DNA of 64,000 bases, taken from positions 12,559,501 through 12,623,500 of the forward strand of contig JAUIMM010000016.1 in assembly GCA_031769625.1 (NCBI GenBank), read 5' to 3'. Positions 1-11,802 of the stretch are shown one piece after another (positions within the stretch are counted from its first letter, which is position 1; every line of letters begins with the position of its first letter). The notes beneath the pieces were generated by a model that saw nothing but the letters and a program-made list of their open reading frames with translations, had not been told where the DNA came from and did not search any database. A program made the translations under genes and the position numbers. This stretch comes from Taudactylus pleione. Taxonomy: Eukaryota; Chordata; Amphibia; Anura; Myobatrachidae.

Positions 1-751
1 TTACTAGATAAGAACACAACCATTTTTTACCTGGTTAAAGCTTTTGCCTGGTTAAAGCAAGTATTAGTATTTTATATAGATAATTGCTAGGATTCCTGCT
101 CAATGTAATCTCTAAAATAATGTTTAAATAAATGGGTGGTAATTTTTGGTCATATTGGCAGAATGTCATCTTCAGGGTTAGGCTGCGGCGGGAGGATAAG
201 GTTAAGCTGTGGGGTGTTACATTAGGCACTAGAGGCAGGGATAGGGTTAAGAGCAGGGATTAGCAGGGAGAGACTCACTGGAATGCTGGAGGATCACAGC
301 TGTGACCCGAAAGTCACAGTCACTTGACCTCCGGGACCTGAAAGCAGCACTGGGCTCCCTGCAGCCCATTGGGAGCAGGTCACTGCAGGGCCTCCAGGGA
401 TGATATTTTGACATTCTAACATGCTGACATTTCATCACTGTTTACATGACAAATGTTGACATGGCCAGGGCATATTTAATCAAAACAATAGAAAGAGAGA
501 AAATAAACCCTGGTGATTTCTATTGTGTTTTTTTCTTGTAGCCACAAGTAAGTCTGATTTTTCCTTAAATTGTTATTTTTGAGGAAAAATTGTAGGGATT
601 TGCTCCAGAAACCCTAACGTAAAGGTTCCAATTCACGTAAATAGTCCATAATGACTTAACTTCTTGCAGCGCTGTCCTCCTCTTCTGCTGCTCTGACATG
701 TTGCAGTCTTCTTCTGTCTTCTTCCTGAGCACTCAGGACTCTAGTAATTGT
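1..751. other. Spacer with degenerate repeat DNA, no gene
   Basis: No coding region is supported here. Around 160-260 there are scattered TTAGG/GGGTTA-like words, and around 410-460 short TTGACATT-like words. The same two motifs occur in the repeat at 28,498-29,555, so this is probably an old copy of that nonautonomous family. The short open frames carry no recognisable domain. Confidence 0.35.
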
Positions 752-945
752 GTTGCTGGTGTCTGTGTGTGTGTATGGGGTGCTGCTGGTGTGTGTGGAG
801 GGCTGCTGGTGTCTGTGTGTGTGTATGGGGTGCTGCTGGTGTGTGTGGAGTGCTGCTGGTGTCTGTGTGTGTGTATGGGGTGCCGCTGGTGTGTGTGGAG
901 GGCTGCTGGTGTCTGTGTGCTGTGTGTAGGGTGCTGCTAGTGTGT
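752..945. repeat. GT-rich minisatellite, 50-bp unit
   Basis: About three and a half tandem copies of a 50-bp unit. The word GTCTGTGTGTGTGTATGGGG recurs at 761, 811 and 861, with a variant at 911. Open frames on both strands (Cys/Val/Trp-rich on plus, His/Thr/Pro-rich on minus) are by-products of the repeat. Confidence 0.85.
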
Positions 946-1586
946 TTGCAACATGTCTGCGGGAGGTGAGAAGAGGTGATGGGCGGCATGGAGCAGGGCC
1001 GTGCAGTTGGTAATCCTGGGCAGCAGGCTGACTGGACTTTTTTCTTTCTCCCCTATGGGATTTTGACCACAAAATACTTTTCAACCATTTTTTTAAAATT
1101 GAATACCGCGGGTATCGGAAGTGCGCATACCCACAGTAATTCAAAATAAGCTCCTAGGTTTCAAAGATATCCATGCTTGAGCACAGATGAGTAAATAATT
1201 CTTACTGAGAAACTAATTAAATCACCTGTGCTTAGACATAGATATATTCAAACCTAGACTGCTAGGTGCCTTTTCTCTGAGTTTAGGAAACACTGCTCTA
1301 CCCTGTAAAACACTTTCCAGTGTTTCCTGTATATTTGTAAAGGCAACATTTAGGAAAACTCCGAAGTGAAATCTCTGTGCCAAGAGCACACATTATGTAA
1401 GTGACAAAGCATCTCAAATTATCTTAAAAGAAATGAAGATACTGATGTCATAAAAGGCAATAAATAATACAGATCATAAAGCTTGACCTTTAGATTAATT
1501 GTATTCATCCAATTCTTCCTTATCAGAGATCAATAACATCAAGAAAGAGCTAAAGACAATAGAGAGCAACCAAGAAACAGTGTATC
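946..1586. other. Unassigned AT-rich spacer
   Basis: I see no gene, repeat boundary or RNA gene in this stretch. Confidence 0.4.
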
Positions 1587-1591
1587 ACTAC

Positions 1592-2258
1592 TGTCACGAC
1601 CAGGGGTAACAGGCTGCTGAGATCGCGGTGCTTACCGCTCCGGGCGCTGTGGCATGGTGTTTCCAGCAGAGGTGCAGGTTCCTGGAGAATAGCGCTGGGT
1701 GCTGTGAGTCTCCACAGACCAAGGGCTTCCATCTGGAGGCAGGTGAGAGGGGCTGAGACTGGCAGAGCTTCCATGCTGTGACCACTGGGCGCGGCCATCT
1801 TGGATTTGGGTCACATGTCGTTTCTGGCCAATCAGGTTCAGTCTGGGCTGGGGAGGCTAGCAACCAATCCTGCACTGCCTGAGGGTACTAAAGGGCTGTC
1901 CAGAGGCTCTTTAGTTGCCAGTGCAACGTCTATCACAGCGTATGCTGTGAGCTAGTTCTCTGTGCTCCTTTGCTATTTAAAGTGTCAGTACCAGTGTGTT
2001 TCTGCAGACTCCCCTCTCAGCCTTGGTGCAGTTTTCTCCTGTTACTACCTGTCTCCTGATCCCGTCTACCTGCTATACCCAGCCTACCCCGGGTCTCTAA
2101 ATTCCGCCAGTGTCTCGCAGCCTGGTTCTGATCCCGTCGCGTGCCACTGCTTCATGAGTCATACTCCCCTAAGGCCGGCTGCCTTCAAGTACCAGCAAAC
2201 AAGTCCTCATTCCTCATCCGACTCCACTCCGGGTCCAAGCGTACGCCACGCCATGACA
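1592..2258 (+). mobile_element. Solo LTR of an LTR retrotransposon
   Basis: A 667-bp segment starts TGTCA and ends TGACA, the short terminal inverted repeat expected of an LTR. It is flanked by a perfect 5-bp target duplication, ACTAC, at 1587-1591 and 2259-2263. CCAAT boxes near 1833 and 1862 and a TATTTAA box near 1973 suggest transcription on the plus strand. No internal region remains, so it probably arose by recombination between the two LTRs of a full element. The 5-bp duplication fits Ty3-like or retroviral integrases; the superfamily is not resolved. Confidence 0.85.
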
Positions 2259-2263
2259 ACTAC

Positions 2264-3023
2264 TACATATATGCTTGTCACATTAATATAATGTATGCAA
2301 TTTAAAGAATCTATTGCCTGACACTTCATAACACTATACAGTATATGTATATGGACATAAAACTCACCTGTATTTGTACCTGCATTATCCTGTATACTTT
2401 CTCAAAATAATTGTTTTTTTGTAAGAAGTATTTGTTCTGATAACAATGGTTATTTTCATTTCTCTTCCTACTGCCCATCTTGCTAAAAAACTCTTTAAGA
2501 TCTAAGCACACTCACAAATAACAATCACATTAACTTCCAAAGAGCAGATTTGTGTGGAGCAAGAGAGGGGGCTGGGGGGGGAGCAAAGTACCCAGGCCCC
2601 GGCTAGCCAAGAAAGTGTGGAAATCCCACCCAATATTGTGTGGCCATGCCTACTTCAGAGTTACCATATCATAGCATCTCCACGATGGCCTGAAATGCAG
2701 AACATAGTTTGGCCATGTTACTTTTAAAGTAGGGGGGCCTGGCACTTTTCATGGCAGCCCTACTTGTATAAGAGGTTTGGCAAAAATCAAAGCCACTAAC
2801 AGTCAAGTGACTGTAACCACATATTGCCTTTCATTAAATCAATTTCTTAGTAGACTTATTGGAGTTTTGTACATTTAACAAATAGCTTTTGCGTTTGGTG
2901 TAGGAATTTTCTGTACTTTATTCAGTAATAATAAATGTTGCTTTATCTAAATATTACTTCTACAATTACAGAGTTCTTTACAAGTAATACTATTTTTGAA
3001 TGCAAATCTATGACCATATGGAC
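2264..3023. other. Unassigned spacer
   Basis: No gene is visible. A G-rich patch lies around 2560-2600. The rest is AT-rich with no recognisable repeat boundary. Confidence 0.35.
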
Positions 3024-3026
3024 ATA

Positions 3027-3539
3027 GGTCCTGCTTCATCACGGATCGCAACAGCATACTCAGATTGATGATGTTGCATACTATACATGCGTATGCATCG
3101 CAGTGCACTGGCTAGTTTTGCAATCACACTGCGATCACGTATGCAGATACAAAGCCTTCGCAGACTGAGTGACGGGATATGAGCATTTGGGGGTTATGAT
3201 GGGATAGTGTTTGGAGAAATGCAGACGTGCCTGTCTATTTGAACGCCGTTTCCTGGACGTGCATAAATTAGCCACTGCAACGGCATTCACAGCTTGTCTA
3301 CTCACTGCGTGCGATGAGAGTTTAAATTTTTGAGACAGGTCAGACCTGCTGTAATTCTGCGTGAGGGTTTGATGTTAACAATGTATACGCAGGATTGCGA
3401 GGTTTTACGGATGTGATAAAGCAGTAGTGGACATCACTATGCTGGCTGTGCAGTTGCATACATTAGCATATTTTCGCAGCAGAACTGCGTGCGGAATCTC
3501 AGCTGCAACCACAATAGCGATCCGTAATCAATCAGGCCC
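3027..3539. mobile_element. Harbinger-type MITE, TSD ATA
   Basis: The 513-bp noncoding element has related ends: the left begins GGTCCTGCTTCATCACGGAT and the right, read backwards, begins GGGCCTGATTGATTACGGAT. ATA lies on both sides (3024-3026 and 3540-3542), the 3-bp target duplication typical of PIF/Harbinger. The GGSCCTSATT end is shared with other MITEs in the window. No open frame of interest. Confidence 0.75.
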
Positions 3540-3542
3540 ATA

Positions 3543-4361
3543 GTTCACAAATACAGATACAGAATAATTTCATGATATGAAGGAGCTTAAATAGAAACTT
3601 GAAAAAAGTAACGTCCCTTAACTCACAGGCTACTGAATGATAACACAGTCACAAATATGTTTCAGCAATCTGTCATCCTGCAGGTAGGGTCATATGCACA
3701 CATTCAGTGAAATAAGTAGCTGTTTTTTTTGCTTTACAAAAAGTGAGAAGAAAGGTTCATTTATTAATTTAGTCACAATCTCATTTTTGTTTGCAGTTTT
3801 TTATTTGGAACAACATCACACATCAACTTGTAACAGTAATATTGAAATTGACTTTAAATATACATTAATGCTGGATATAAGCAGCCCAGAAAAGGACTAA
3901 ATCTGAATATTTTGATACATACTACAAACTTATTTAGCATGACTATGTAAAATGCAGTTTATAACTGGTTTAAAATTAGTTAATCTAACACCTGGTTTCC
4001 TTTAGCAGATGACAAGGTCATGTGAGTATAATTTATTTAATTTCAACTCTTCATTTGGTGGCACATTCAACCAAGTCTCTTGATAATAAAGGGGGGTCCC
4101 AACAGAAGTCAACTTGTGAAGCCCCTATGATATTTTACTATAGATTGGATGGATCCACATTAACTACCTTAACTATTACACCAAGAAACAAGTGGATATT
4201 AATAAATCTATGTGTGATTTAGTAGATTGATGATAGTAAGCAAAGGCAAGTCAACCACAATATCTTACTTTCTTGATTAGCTAAAGATACTTCTACGTTG
4301 AATTTACCATTAATGTATAGCTCATTCAGATGCAGGCTACTGCACCAGGGTAGGGCTGATA
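3543..4361. other. Unassigned AT-rich spacer
   Basis: No gene or clear repeat boundary. Short open frames (for example 3694-3900 and 4022-4222) have no domain and no coding signature. Confidence 0.35.
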
Positions 4362-4560
4362 TTTATTAACATTTTCTTATATAGCGCATATTCCGTTGCG
4401 CTTTACAATTTGAAACAACATTAATAGAACAACACTGGGTTGGTAGAAAAAGACATAAAGGTAAGAGGGCCCTGCTCGCAAGCTTACAATCTATAGGGAA
4501 ATAGACATTGATATACAAGGATAGGTGCTACATATTGCAAATTGGTTCTGTAATGTGTGG
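4362..4560 (+). repeat. Interspersed repeat with TATATAGCGC core
   Basis: The stretch contains TTCTTATATAGCGC, then GCGCTTTACAATT and GCAAGCTTACAATCTAT. The same opening words recur at 6546-6640, so it is an interspersed repeat. I cannot assign its class. Confidence 0.4.
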
Positions 4561-4571
4561 GGATGAGATGC

Positions 4572-4868
4572 CAGAGCCGTAACTAGACTTTTTTGGGCCC
4601 TGTGCCAGAGAGAGCATTGGCACCCACCCCCAATATTTTTAAAATAGGGACATAAAATTGTGCACCTGAAAAAGGGCTTTGGGCTTTGGCCTCATAAGGA
4701 AGGGCCAGGGAAGAGATAGAGGAGGCCAGGAGAAGCTGGGGATAAAAGAAGAGGAAGCTACAAGTGAGACAAATAATAAACAGGAAAAAATATATGCCCA
4801 AACATCGCCCCCTGCCCTGCAGTGCCCTGTGCCATGGCACAGGTCACACCACTTTAGTTACGGCCCTG
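4572..4868. mobile_element. hAT-like nonautonomous element
   Basis: Ends are inverted: left CAGAGCCGTAACTAGA and right, read backwards, CAGGGCCGTAACTAAA. Both begin CAGRG, as hAT elements do. The flanking 8-mers TGAGATGC (4564-4571) and AGAGACGC (4869-4876) agree at six of eight positions, fitting an aged 8-bp target duplication. It encodes no transposase, so it would have moved in trans. Confidence 0.65.
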
Positions 4869-4876
4869 AGAGACGC

Positions 4877-5360
4877 AGATCTTGTGCTGAGCAGATAGGT
4901 CAGGTTGGGAGATATTCCGAGATGAGTGAAGAGATGTATGTTGATGTGGTTTGGTTACTATCATTTGCATATTATCGCCACCCTGACGCCGCAAACAGAT
5001 GCACCTTCAGACAGAGCAGCGTCCACCTCTGAATCTGACACAATCTGACAGTACCATTGCTACTAGACTTAGCGGTATTAATAATTCAGAAGCACATTCC
5101 GAGAAGCTGCAGAAAACAGAGCTTGTTCTGATTGTGCGCTCAGCAGTTATAATTACTTGTATTATTATGATTAGCAATGTCTATATTTCAAGCTGTCAGA
5201 AGAAAACCCCAAAATCAGAGTGTAAAATACAAATTTGATAAATATATATTGCCTGGGAAAGATATAAATGATTTTTAGATTAATTCATATATTAACAATG
5301 TTTTTTTTATGAAAGAGCATAGAGGGAGTAAAGGGGCACATTATTCCCAAGGAAACAAGA
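4877..5360. other. Unassigned spacer
   Basis: Nothing recognisable. The short open frames overlapping 4679-5238 have no domain. Confidence 0.3.
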
Positions 5361-5969
5361 GGGGTATATAACTATATTTACTAATGTGTGGGTTTTTAGA
5401 ACTAAAGATATTGCCCATAGCAACCAATCAGATTCTATTTATCATTTATATAGCACCTTCTAGACGCTAATAGCGCAAATCTTATTGGTTTCTATGGGTA
5501 AAGGGGTCTATCCATTAGCAGATAAATTGAACGACTGAACGATATATCGTTCAGTTGTTCAATTTATCTGCTATGGATAGGCCCTGAATAATGACAGATG
5601 CGCACTTCCACGGCCGATAAATGTAATCTTTCATCTCTCCAACATGTTGGTCAATTATCACATATCATTGCCAGATATTAGAAATATCTGGCAGCTTATA
5701 TGGGGTAAACGACGAAAGATAAAGATATTAGCAGCAGCTACAGAGCGCTGCAGAGAAAAAAATTCACTCCCTGAATGATGTCATGTGATATCGTTCATCG
5801 TTCATCATTTGCCAAAATCTGTCATGTACATGACAGATATCTTTCAGCACAGCCACCGGAATTTTCAAGAGATATCTTTTGTCTTTCATATTTCAGAAAA
5901 ACATCTGCGAATGGATAGGCCCCTTAACATCTCCACTTCTAAAAACTCTCACTTTAGTAAATATACCCT
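5361..5969. mobile_element. Long-TIR MITE (TATATTTACTAA ends), split by a second MITE
   Basis: The left arm starts GGGGTATATA and includes GCCCATAGCAACCAATCAG; the right end, read backwards, starts AGGGTATATTTACTAAAGTG. A complete uninterrupted relative lies at 31,138-31,303 and a half copy at 6388-6480. A 424-bp element (5501-5924) splits this copy. Confidence 0.7.
5501..5924. mobile_element. TA-target MITE nested in another MITE
   Basis: The ends are inverted: AAGGGGTCTATCCATT on the left, and AGGGGCCTATCCATTCGC when the right end is read backwards. TA flanks both sides (5499-5500 and 5925-5926). Removing the element with one TA rejoins the two halves of the host MITE. The first 80 bp contain a near-perfect 72-bp palindrome (5509-5580) centred on an ATAT. 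TA duplication suggests a Tc1/mariner-type transposase; no coding capacity. Confidence 0.75.
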
Positions 5970-6387
5970 GAGAAGACAACTGACTATCCAACCAGTACAC
6001 TGATTTTGGTGGTTGAACATGTAAGGCTGAACATCACATTTTGGGATAAATTCGTTTTTTATTTCTTACTCTGAACTGTGAAATATAAGTGTGCATAGCA
6101 TTTATTTTGCTTAGTTGTTCACCTCATACTTAAAAAAGAGCACGCCATCTTCCTAGCATTGAAGGACTGCAGCCATAAAATTGCTCTGCTCTCCCTTTGT
6201 AGTTTGCAGTACTGGTAGTGAGTGTACATGATAGAAAGATTAAAAGCTCACTTCAAAGTCCAGTGTTTTACCATTGTTCGGTTAGGATCACTTATATCTT
6301 AAAAAAATTACGAGTGTTAGAGGATTATCTTTATGACATGTGTCATAGTCATGTTTTTATTGCGCTGGGAGAAAGACAGCTAGGGGT

Positions 6388-6480
6388 ATACTTACTAAAG
6401 TGAGAGTTTTTTTAAGTGGAGATGTTGCCCATACAGTAGCAACCACTCAGATTCCAGCTATTACCTTCTAAACCTTCTAG
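6388..6480 (+). repeat. Half copy of the TATATTTACTAA MITE
   Basis: Begins GGGGTATACTTACTAAAGTG and includes an imperfect GTAGCAACCACTCAGATTC. This matches the first half of the complete copy at 31,138-31,303. The second arm is missing. Confidence 0.6.
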
Positions 6481-6545
6481 ATAAGTGTAAAGTTGAATTT
6501 TTTGGGATGCTAACTTGGAGTTCACTTATTTTATATAAATATATT

Positions 6546-6640
6546 TATTTATTATCAGTTTCTTATATAGCGCAGCATATTGCATGTGCTTTACAATTGG
6601 AAACATTTATAGAACAAAACTGGGAAAAAACAGACAGATA
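6546..6640 (+). repeat. Fragment of the TATATAGCGC repeat
   Basis: TTTCTTATATAGCGCAGCAT followed by GTGCTTTACAATTGG matches the start of the repeat at 4362-4560. It runs out before the second half of that unit. Confidence 0.45.
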
Positions 6641-6884
6641 TATAGGTAGGAAAGGATATATACTGTATACATACATATATTAGAGATGTGCGCTGACCCC
6701 CGTGTTTTGGTTTTGTATCTGTATATCTTCTTGTTTTGGATCTGAATTGGTTTTGCCAAAACCACCCTTGCATGTTTTGTTTATTGTTTTTGGATCTGTA
6801 TTTTTTCTAAAAAAATAATAAAAACAGCTAAAATCACATAATTTGGGCCTGTTTTTGTTCCTACAGTATTAGTAACCACAATAA

Positions 6885-9690
6885 CATTTATTTCCACTTG
6901 TTTCCAGTCAATATTTGTTTACGAATACACCGCATTTTCCACTTACAGTGTGTCAATATTTTTATGAATAAACTGTGTTTTCCACTTACAGTGTTATAAT
7001 CATTTTTAGAATACACTGTGTTTCCACTTAGTGTCAAAATATTTTTTATGAATACACTGCGCTTTTCACTAACAGTGTCACAATATTTTTTACGAACACA
7101 CTGCATTTTCCCTTACAGTGTGACAAATAATGTCATGAATACACTGCGTTTTCCACATACAGTGCGACAATATTTTTTATAAATACACTGCTTTATCCAC
7201 TTAAAGTGTGGCAATATTTTTTTACGAATAAACTGCATTTTCCACTTACACTGTGACAATATTTTCTAAGAATACACTGTGTTTTCCACTAACAGTGTGA
7301 CAATATTTTTTACGAATACACTGCGTTTTCCACTTACAGTGTGACAATATTTTTTACGAATACACTGCATTTTCCACTTACGGCGTGACAATATTTTTTA
7401 CAAATAAACTACGTATCCACTTATTGTCACAATATTTTTTCGAATACACTGCGATTTCCATTAACAGTGTCAAGATATTTTTTACAAATACACTGCATTT
7501 TCCACTTACAGTGTGTCAATATTTTTATGAATAAACTGCGTTTTCCACTTACAGTGTGATAATCATTTTTAGAATACACTGTGTTTCCACTTAGTGTCAC
7601 AATATTTTTTATGAATACACTGCGTTTTCCACTTACGGCGTGACAATATTTTTTACAAATAAACTACGTATCCACTTATTGTCACAATATTTTTTTGAAT
7701 ACACTGCGATTTCCATTAACAGTGTCATGATATTTTTTACAAATACACTGCATTTTCCACTTACAGTGTGACAACAGTTTTTTGAATACACTGTGTTTCC
7801 ACTTAGTGTCACAATATTTTTTATGAATACACTGCACTTTTCACTAACAGTGTCACAATATTTTTTATGAATACACTGTTTTCCACATACAGTGTGTCAA
7901 TATTTCTATGAATAAACTGCGTTTTCCACTTACAGTGTGATAATCATTTTTAGAATACACTGTGTTTCCACTTAGTGTCACAATATTTTTTACGAATACG
8001 CTGCATTTTCCCTTACAGTGTGACAAAAAATTTCATGAATACACTGCGTTTTCCACATACAGTGCGACAATATTTTTTATGAATACACTGCTTTATCCAC
8101 TTAAAGTGTGGCAATATTTTTTTACGAATAAACTGCATTTTCCACTTACACTGTGACAATATTTTCTAAGAATACACTGTGTTTTCCACTAACAGTGTGA
8201 CAATATTTTTTACGAATACACTGCATTTTCCACTTACAGTGTGACAATATTTTTTACGAATACACTGCGTTTTCCACTTATGGCGTGACAATATTTTTTA
8301 CAAATAAACTACGTATCCACTTATTGTCACAATATTTTTTCGAATACACTGCGATTTCCACTAACAGTGTCATGATATTTTTTACAAATACACTGCATTT
8401 TCCACTTACAGTGTGTCAATATTTTTTACAAATAAACTGCATTTTCCACTTACAGTGTGACAATAGTTTTTTGAATACACTGTGTTTCCACTTAGTGTCA
8501 CAATATTTTTTATGAATACACTGCACTTTTCACTAACAGTGTCACAATATTTTTTATGAATACACTGTTTTCCACATACAGTGTGACAATATATTTTTAT
8601 GAACACACTGCATTTTCCACTTACAGTGTGACAATATTTTCTACGAATATACTGCGTTTTCCACTAACAGTGTGACAATATTTTTTACAAATACACTGCT
8701 TTTTCCTCTTACAGTGTGACAATATTTTTTTACAAATACACTGCATTTTCTACTTACAGTGTGACAATATTTTTTTAATACACTGTGTTTCCACTTAGTG
8801 TCACAATATTTTTTATGAATATACTGTGTTTTTCACTAACAGTGTCACAATTTTTTTTACGAATACACTGCATTTTCCCTTACACTGTGACAAAATTTTT
8901 TGCAAATACACTGCATTTCCACTTACAGTGTGAAAATATTTTTTTATGAATACACTGCACTACCATTTACAGTGTGACAATATTTTTTATGAATTCACTG
9001 CATTTCCACTTAGTGTGATAATATTTTTTACAAATACACTGCATGTTCCACTTACAGTATGACAATATTATTTACAAATACACTGCTTTTTTACTTAGTG
9101 TCTCAATATATTTTACAAAGACACTGCGTTTTCCACTAACAGTGTCACAATAATTTTTATGAATACACTGCGTTTTTCACTTACAGTGTGATAATATTTT
9201 TTATGAATACACTGCATTTTCCACTTACAGTGTGACAATAATTTTTACGAATGCAATGCATTTCCACATACAGTGTGACAATATTTTTTAGAAATATACT
9301 GCATTTTCCACTTATAGTGCAACAATATTTTTTACGAATACACTGCATTTTCCACTTACAGTGTGAAAATATTTTTTATGAATACACTGTGTTTCCACAT
9401 ACAGTGTGACAATATTTTTTATGAATACACTGTATTTTCCACTTACAGTGTGACAACAGTTTTTATGAATACACTGCATTTTCCACTTACAGTGTGACAA
9501 TATTGTTTATGAATACACTGCATTTCCACATACAGTGTGACAATATTTTTTGTGAATACACTGCATTTTCCAGTTACAGTGTGACAATATTTTTTATGAA
9601 TACACTGCATTTTCCACTTACAGTGTGACAATATTTTTTATGAATACTCTGTGTTTCCACTAACAGAGTCAATATTTTCTATGAATACAC
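6885..9690. repeat. 44-bp satellite array with ~900-bp higher-order period
   Basis: About 60 tandem units of 44-45 bp. A typical unit reads ACAATATTTTTTATGAATAC, then ACTGCATTTTCCACTTACAG, then TGTG, so each holds an imperfect dyad CACTG...CAGTG. A distinctive variant (GCTTTATCCACTTAAAGTG) recurs at about 7190 and 8090, and its neighbours recur with it, giving a higher-order repeat of 900 bp. Another block repeats at about 256 bp (7380 and 7636). Open frames on both strands simply read through the array. Confidence 0.95.
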
Positions 9691-10050
9691 CCCTGTAGCC
9701 CCTGCCACTGGATGGACTCACCAACCCCTGGATGGACACAGCAGCCCCTGGATGGACACAGCAGCCACTGCCCCTGAATGGACACAGCAACAGAAACCCC
9801 TTGATATACACAGCAGAGATTGTCAAAATAGACTCTGGATAGACACAGCAGCCCCTGCCCTAGTTGGCACAACAACCCCTGGATGGATACAGCAGCCCCT
9901 GGATTTACACAGCAGCCACTGCCCCTGGATGGACACAGCAACAGCAACCCATGGATGGACACAGCAGAGATGGACACAGCAGACCCTGGATAGACACAGA
10001 AGCCCCTGAACACACCAACCCCTGGATGGACACAGCAGTTCCTCTTGGAT
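9690..10050. repeat. Minisatellite with GGATGGACACAGCAG units
   Basis: Irregular tandem copies of a unit near 20-24 bp of the form CCCCTGGATGGACACAGCAG follow directly on the satellite. A related array, with CCCAGATGGACACAGCAG, lies at 30,555-30,665, also inside a TAGAGATG-type element. The overlapping frames on both strands (Val/Ser/Gly- or Trp/Thr-rich) are repeat artefacts. Confidence 0.85.
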
Positions 10051-10255
10051 GAAGCACAGCCCTAACAGCCCAAGACTCAGACTTTTGTACAATCCAAAAC
10101 ACAATCCAATCCAAAACCCGTGAGAATCCAACACAGCGGGATGATGACGTTTTGAATTGCTTTACTATCCGAGTCAGGCTGGAAAACCTGAGCCAGACTT
10201 GGAACTTGCCTCGAGGCTGCAAGTTTGGGTTCTCTGGGAACCAGACCCTCTCAAC

Positions 10256-10258
<3 letters not shown>

Positions 10259-10288
<30 letters not shown>
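10259..10288. repeat. AT microsatellite
   Basis: A run of TA dinucleotides. A second run lies at 10,548-10,575 next to the end of PLE copy A1. The 260 bp between them hold no gene. Confidence 0.9.
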
Positions 10289-10290
<2 letters not shown>

Positions 10291-10544
10291 AAAACCAAAA
10301 GGTGCGGCACTCAGGGCAATTCACACACATAGAAACTCCAACACAGCAAGTTGTTTCAGCGTTTCAATCACTCTATGATTTTCAGCGGGAAAATCATTAA
10401 GCAATTGAAACATTCAAACAACTTGCTGTGTTGCAGTTTCTATGCATGCGAATAGCACCTTTTTGTATTGCTGTTACTGTCTATTTGTGGTGGCACCGGT
10501 CGCGGATATATTAAAAATATGAGTTCCAGACCATTGTGGCTTTG

Positions 10545-10575
<31 letters not shown>

Positions 10576-11269
10576 CAAAAAACTTCCCTAACAAAAGCAT
10601 AGAGCCAGACCAGCACACTGTATTCAATCACCACAATTTAATATCCATAAAAAAACAGGGTTAAAGCAAGCTTTCAAGTTGTACTTAGCAGTAAAGTGCA
10701 TAATGTTACAGCCATAATACCAGGGTGCAACGCTCAAAACCTGGTCAGCCCCGACAGCTGTTTCATGTGCTTTCTTCGGGGGACTGACATACTGTATGTT
10801 AAACACAAGCCTTTTAAATACCCAAAAGAGTAATTGACAAATAGACTCACCTGGGCCGAGCTGCACGCGGTTCCATCCATGCAGAAAGGGGATCGTGTGT
10901 CCACGCATGCGGGCAGTGCACCCACATCACCAACACAGTCGCGCTGGAAATGATGTGACAGGGGTAACCCAGGCAATGCTGGACGCTGCACCATGGTAAC
11001 CATGGAACTCACAGTCAGCCAGTGATGCCGCAAGAGGGTAGCACAGGTCCCCAATGTATTACTATTCCCATAATACATATGAGGACATTAACTAGAAAAG
11101 GCATCAATAATAGATGTCCACAAATAAAATTATCAATATCACAAACATATATAGTAATAATTAGTACAGAGCCAGAACCAATAAGGGTGAACATTTTAGC
11201 TGATATCTAACCACATTTGTTAACCCACAAATGAAGTAAACATGAATTCTTTATTCAGTACATGGAGAA

Positions 11270-11653
11270 TCATTGTTCCATGCTTATATATCCACTGGCA
11301 CTCTTACCTGAGCAGTATTTTATGTTGATTACCACCTCTTCTGAGTGGAGGCACATGGTGAAATGGCATATACAAAACTTATTAATGTAATGTCCAGCTT
11401 GAACAAAGTGTTTGGTGACCGGAGACATATTACTCTCTAGCTGTGTGTAGGCCTTTTTGATAGAGAACCTATGTATCAAGTTGCGTTCTTTTAGCATGCA
11501 AATTGTCTTTCTGACATATAATTTTTTGCACGGACATATAATAATGTATGTCACAAATTTTGTGTCACAACACATCCTGTGTTTAAGATTGTGTACAGTT
11601 TCTCGGGTAGGATGGACAAAAGTATTGCCCATCCTCATGAATCTGCATTTCAC
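11270..11653 (-). pseudogene. PLE A1 GIY-YIG endonuclease domain
   Basis: This open frame of 127 codons encodes the C-terminal endonuclease of a Penelope-like element, which nicks target DNA for target-primed reverse transcription. It contains TYIIICPCKKLYVRKT, the GIY-YIG core, preceded by Cys-rich DNA; the paralogue at 25,227 keeps YVGKT, so this copy has lost the second conserved glycine (Arg instead). It continues with KHFVQAGHYIN to a stop at 11,270. The frame is separated by stops from the RT frame upstream (11,803-12,390), so the copy is dead. The uninterrupted stretch near 11,395-11,420 is the empty site matching a MITE insertion in copy A2. Confidence 0.8.
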
Positions 11654-11802
11654 ACAGCCTGAACATTTGAAAGCCCCTTTCTGGGGTGTCAGCCAATTTA
11701 TAGTCCTACTAGGACGAGGACCAATATCGGAACAAGATATAATTTCTTTCAGATTTTTGCTACTCGTTTAGCAAAACAGAGGTTTTTGTCTGCAAACCTC
11801 CT

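Larger units (their letters stand above)
6681..10256. mobile_element. TAGAGATG-ended (hAT-like) element carrying satellites
   Basis: Begins TAGAGATGTGCGCTGACC followed by TGTTTTGGTTTTG-type DNA, the same opening as the short element at 29,054-29,422. Near 10,085-10,250 the words AATCCAAAAC and ACTTGG recur, also found in those relatives. Between lie the satellite and a minisatellite. The right terminus is not clear; the element may end at the AT microsatellite at 10,259. Treat the outer limits as inference. Confidence 0.4.

Noticed and set aside
656..1144. Pro/His/Thr-rich protein of 162 codons on the minus strand
   Set aside because: Entirely a translation of the 50-bp GT-rich minisatellite.
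1550..1875. Minus-strand frames of 60-93 codons in a GC-richer patch
   Set aside because: They lie within the U3 part of the solo LTR and have no domain.
6885..9690. CRISPR-like array of regularly spaced short palindromic repeats
   Set aside because: Repeats are directly tandem with no unique spacers, the genome is eukaryotic, and units vary gradually as in a satellite.
9638..10222. Secreted-looking Val/Cys/Gly-rich proteins
   Set aside because: Frames across the GGATGGACACAGCAG minisatellite on both strands.
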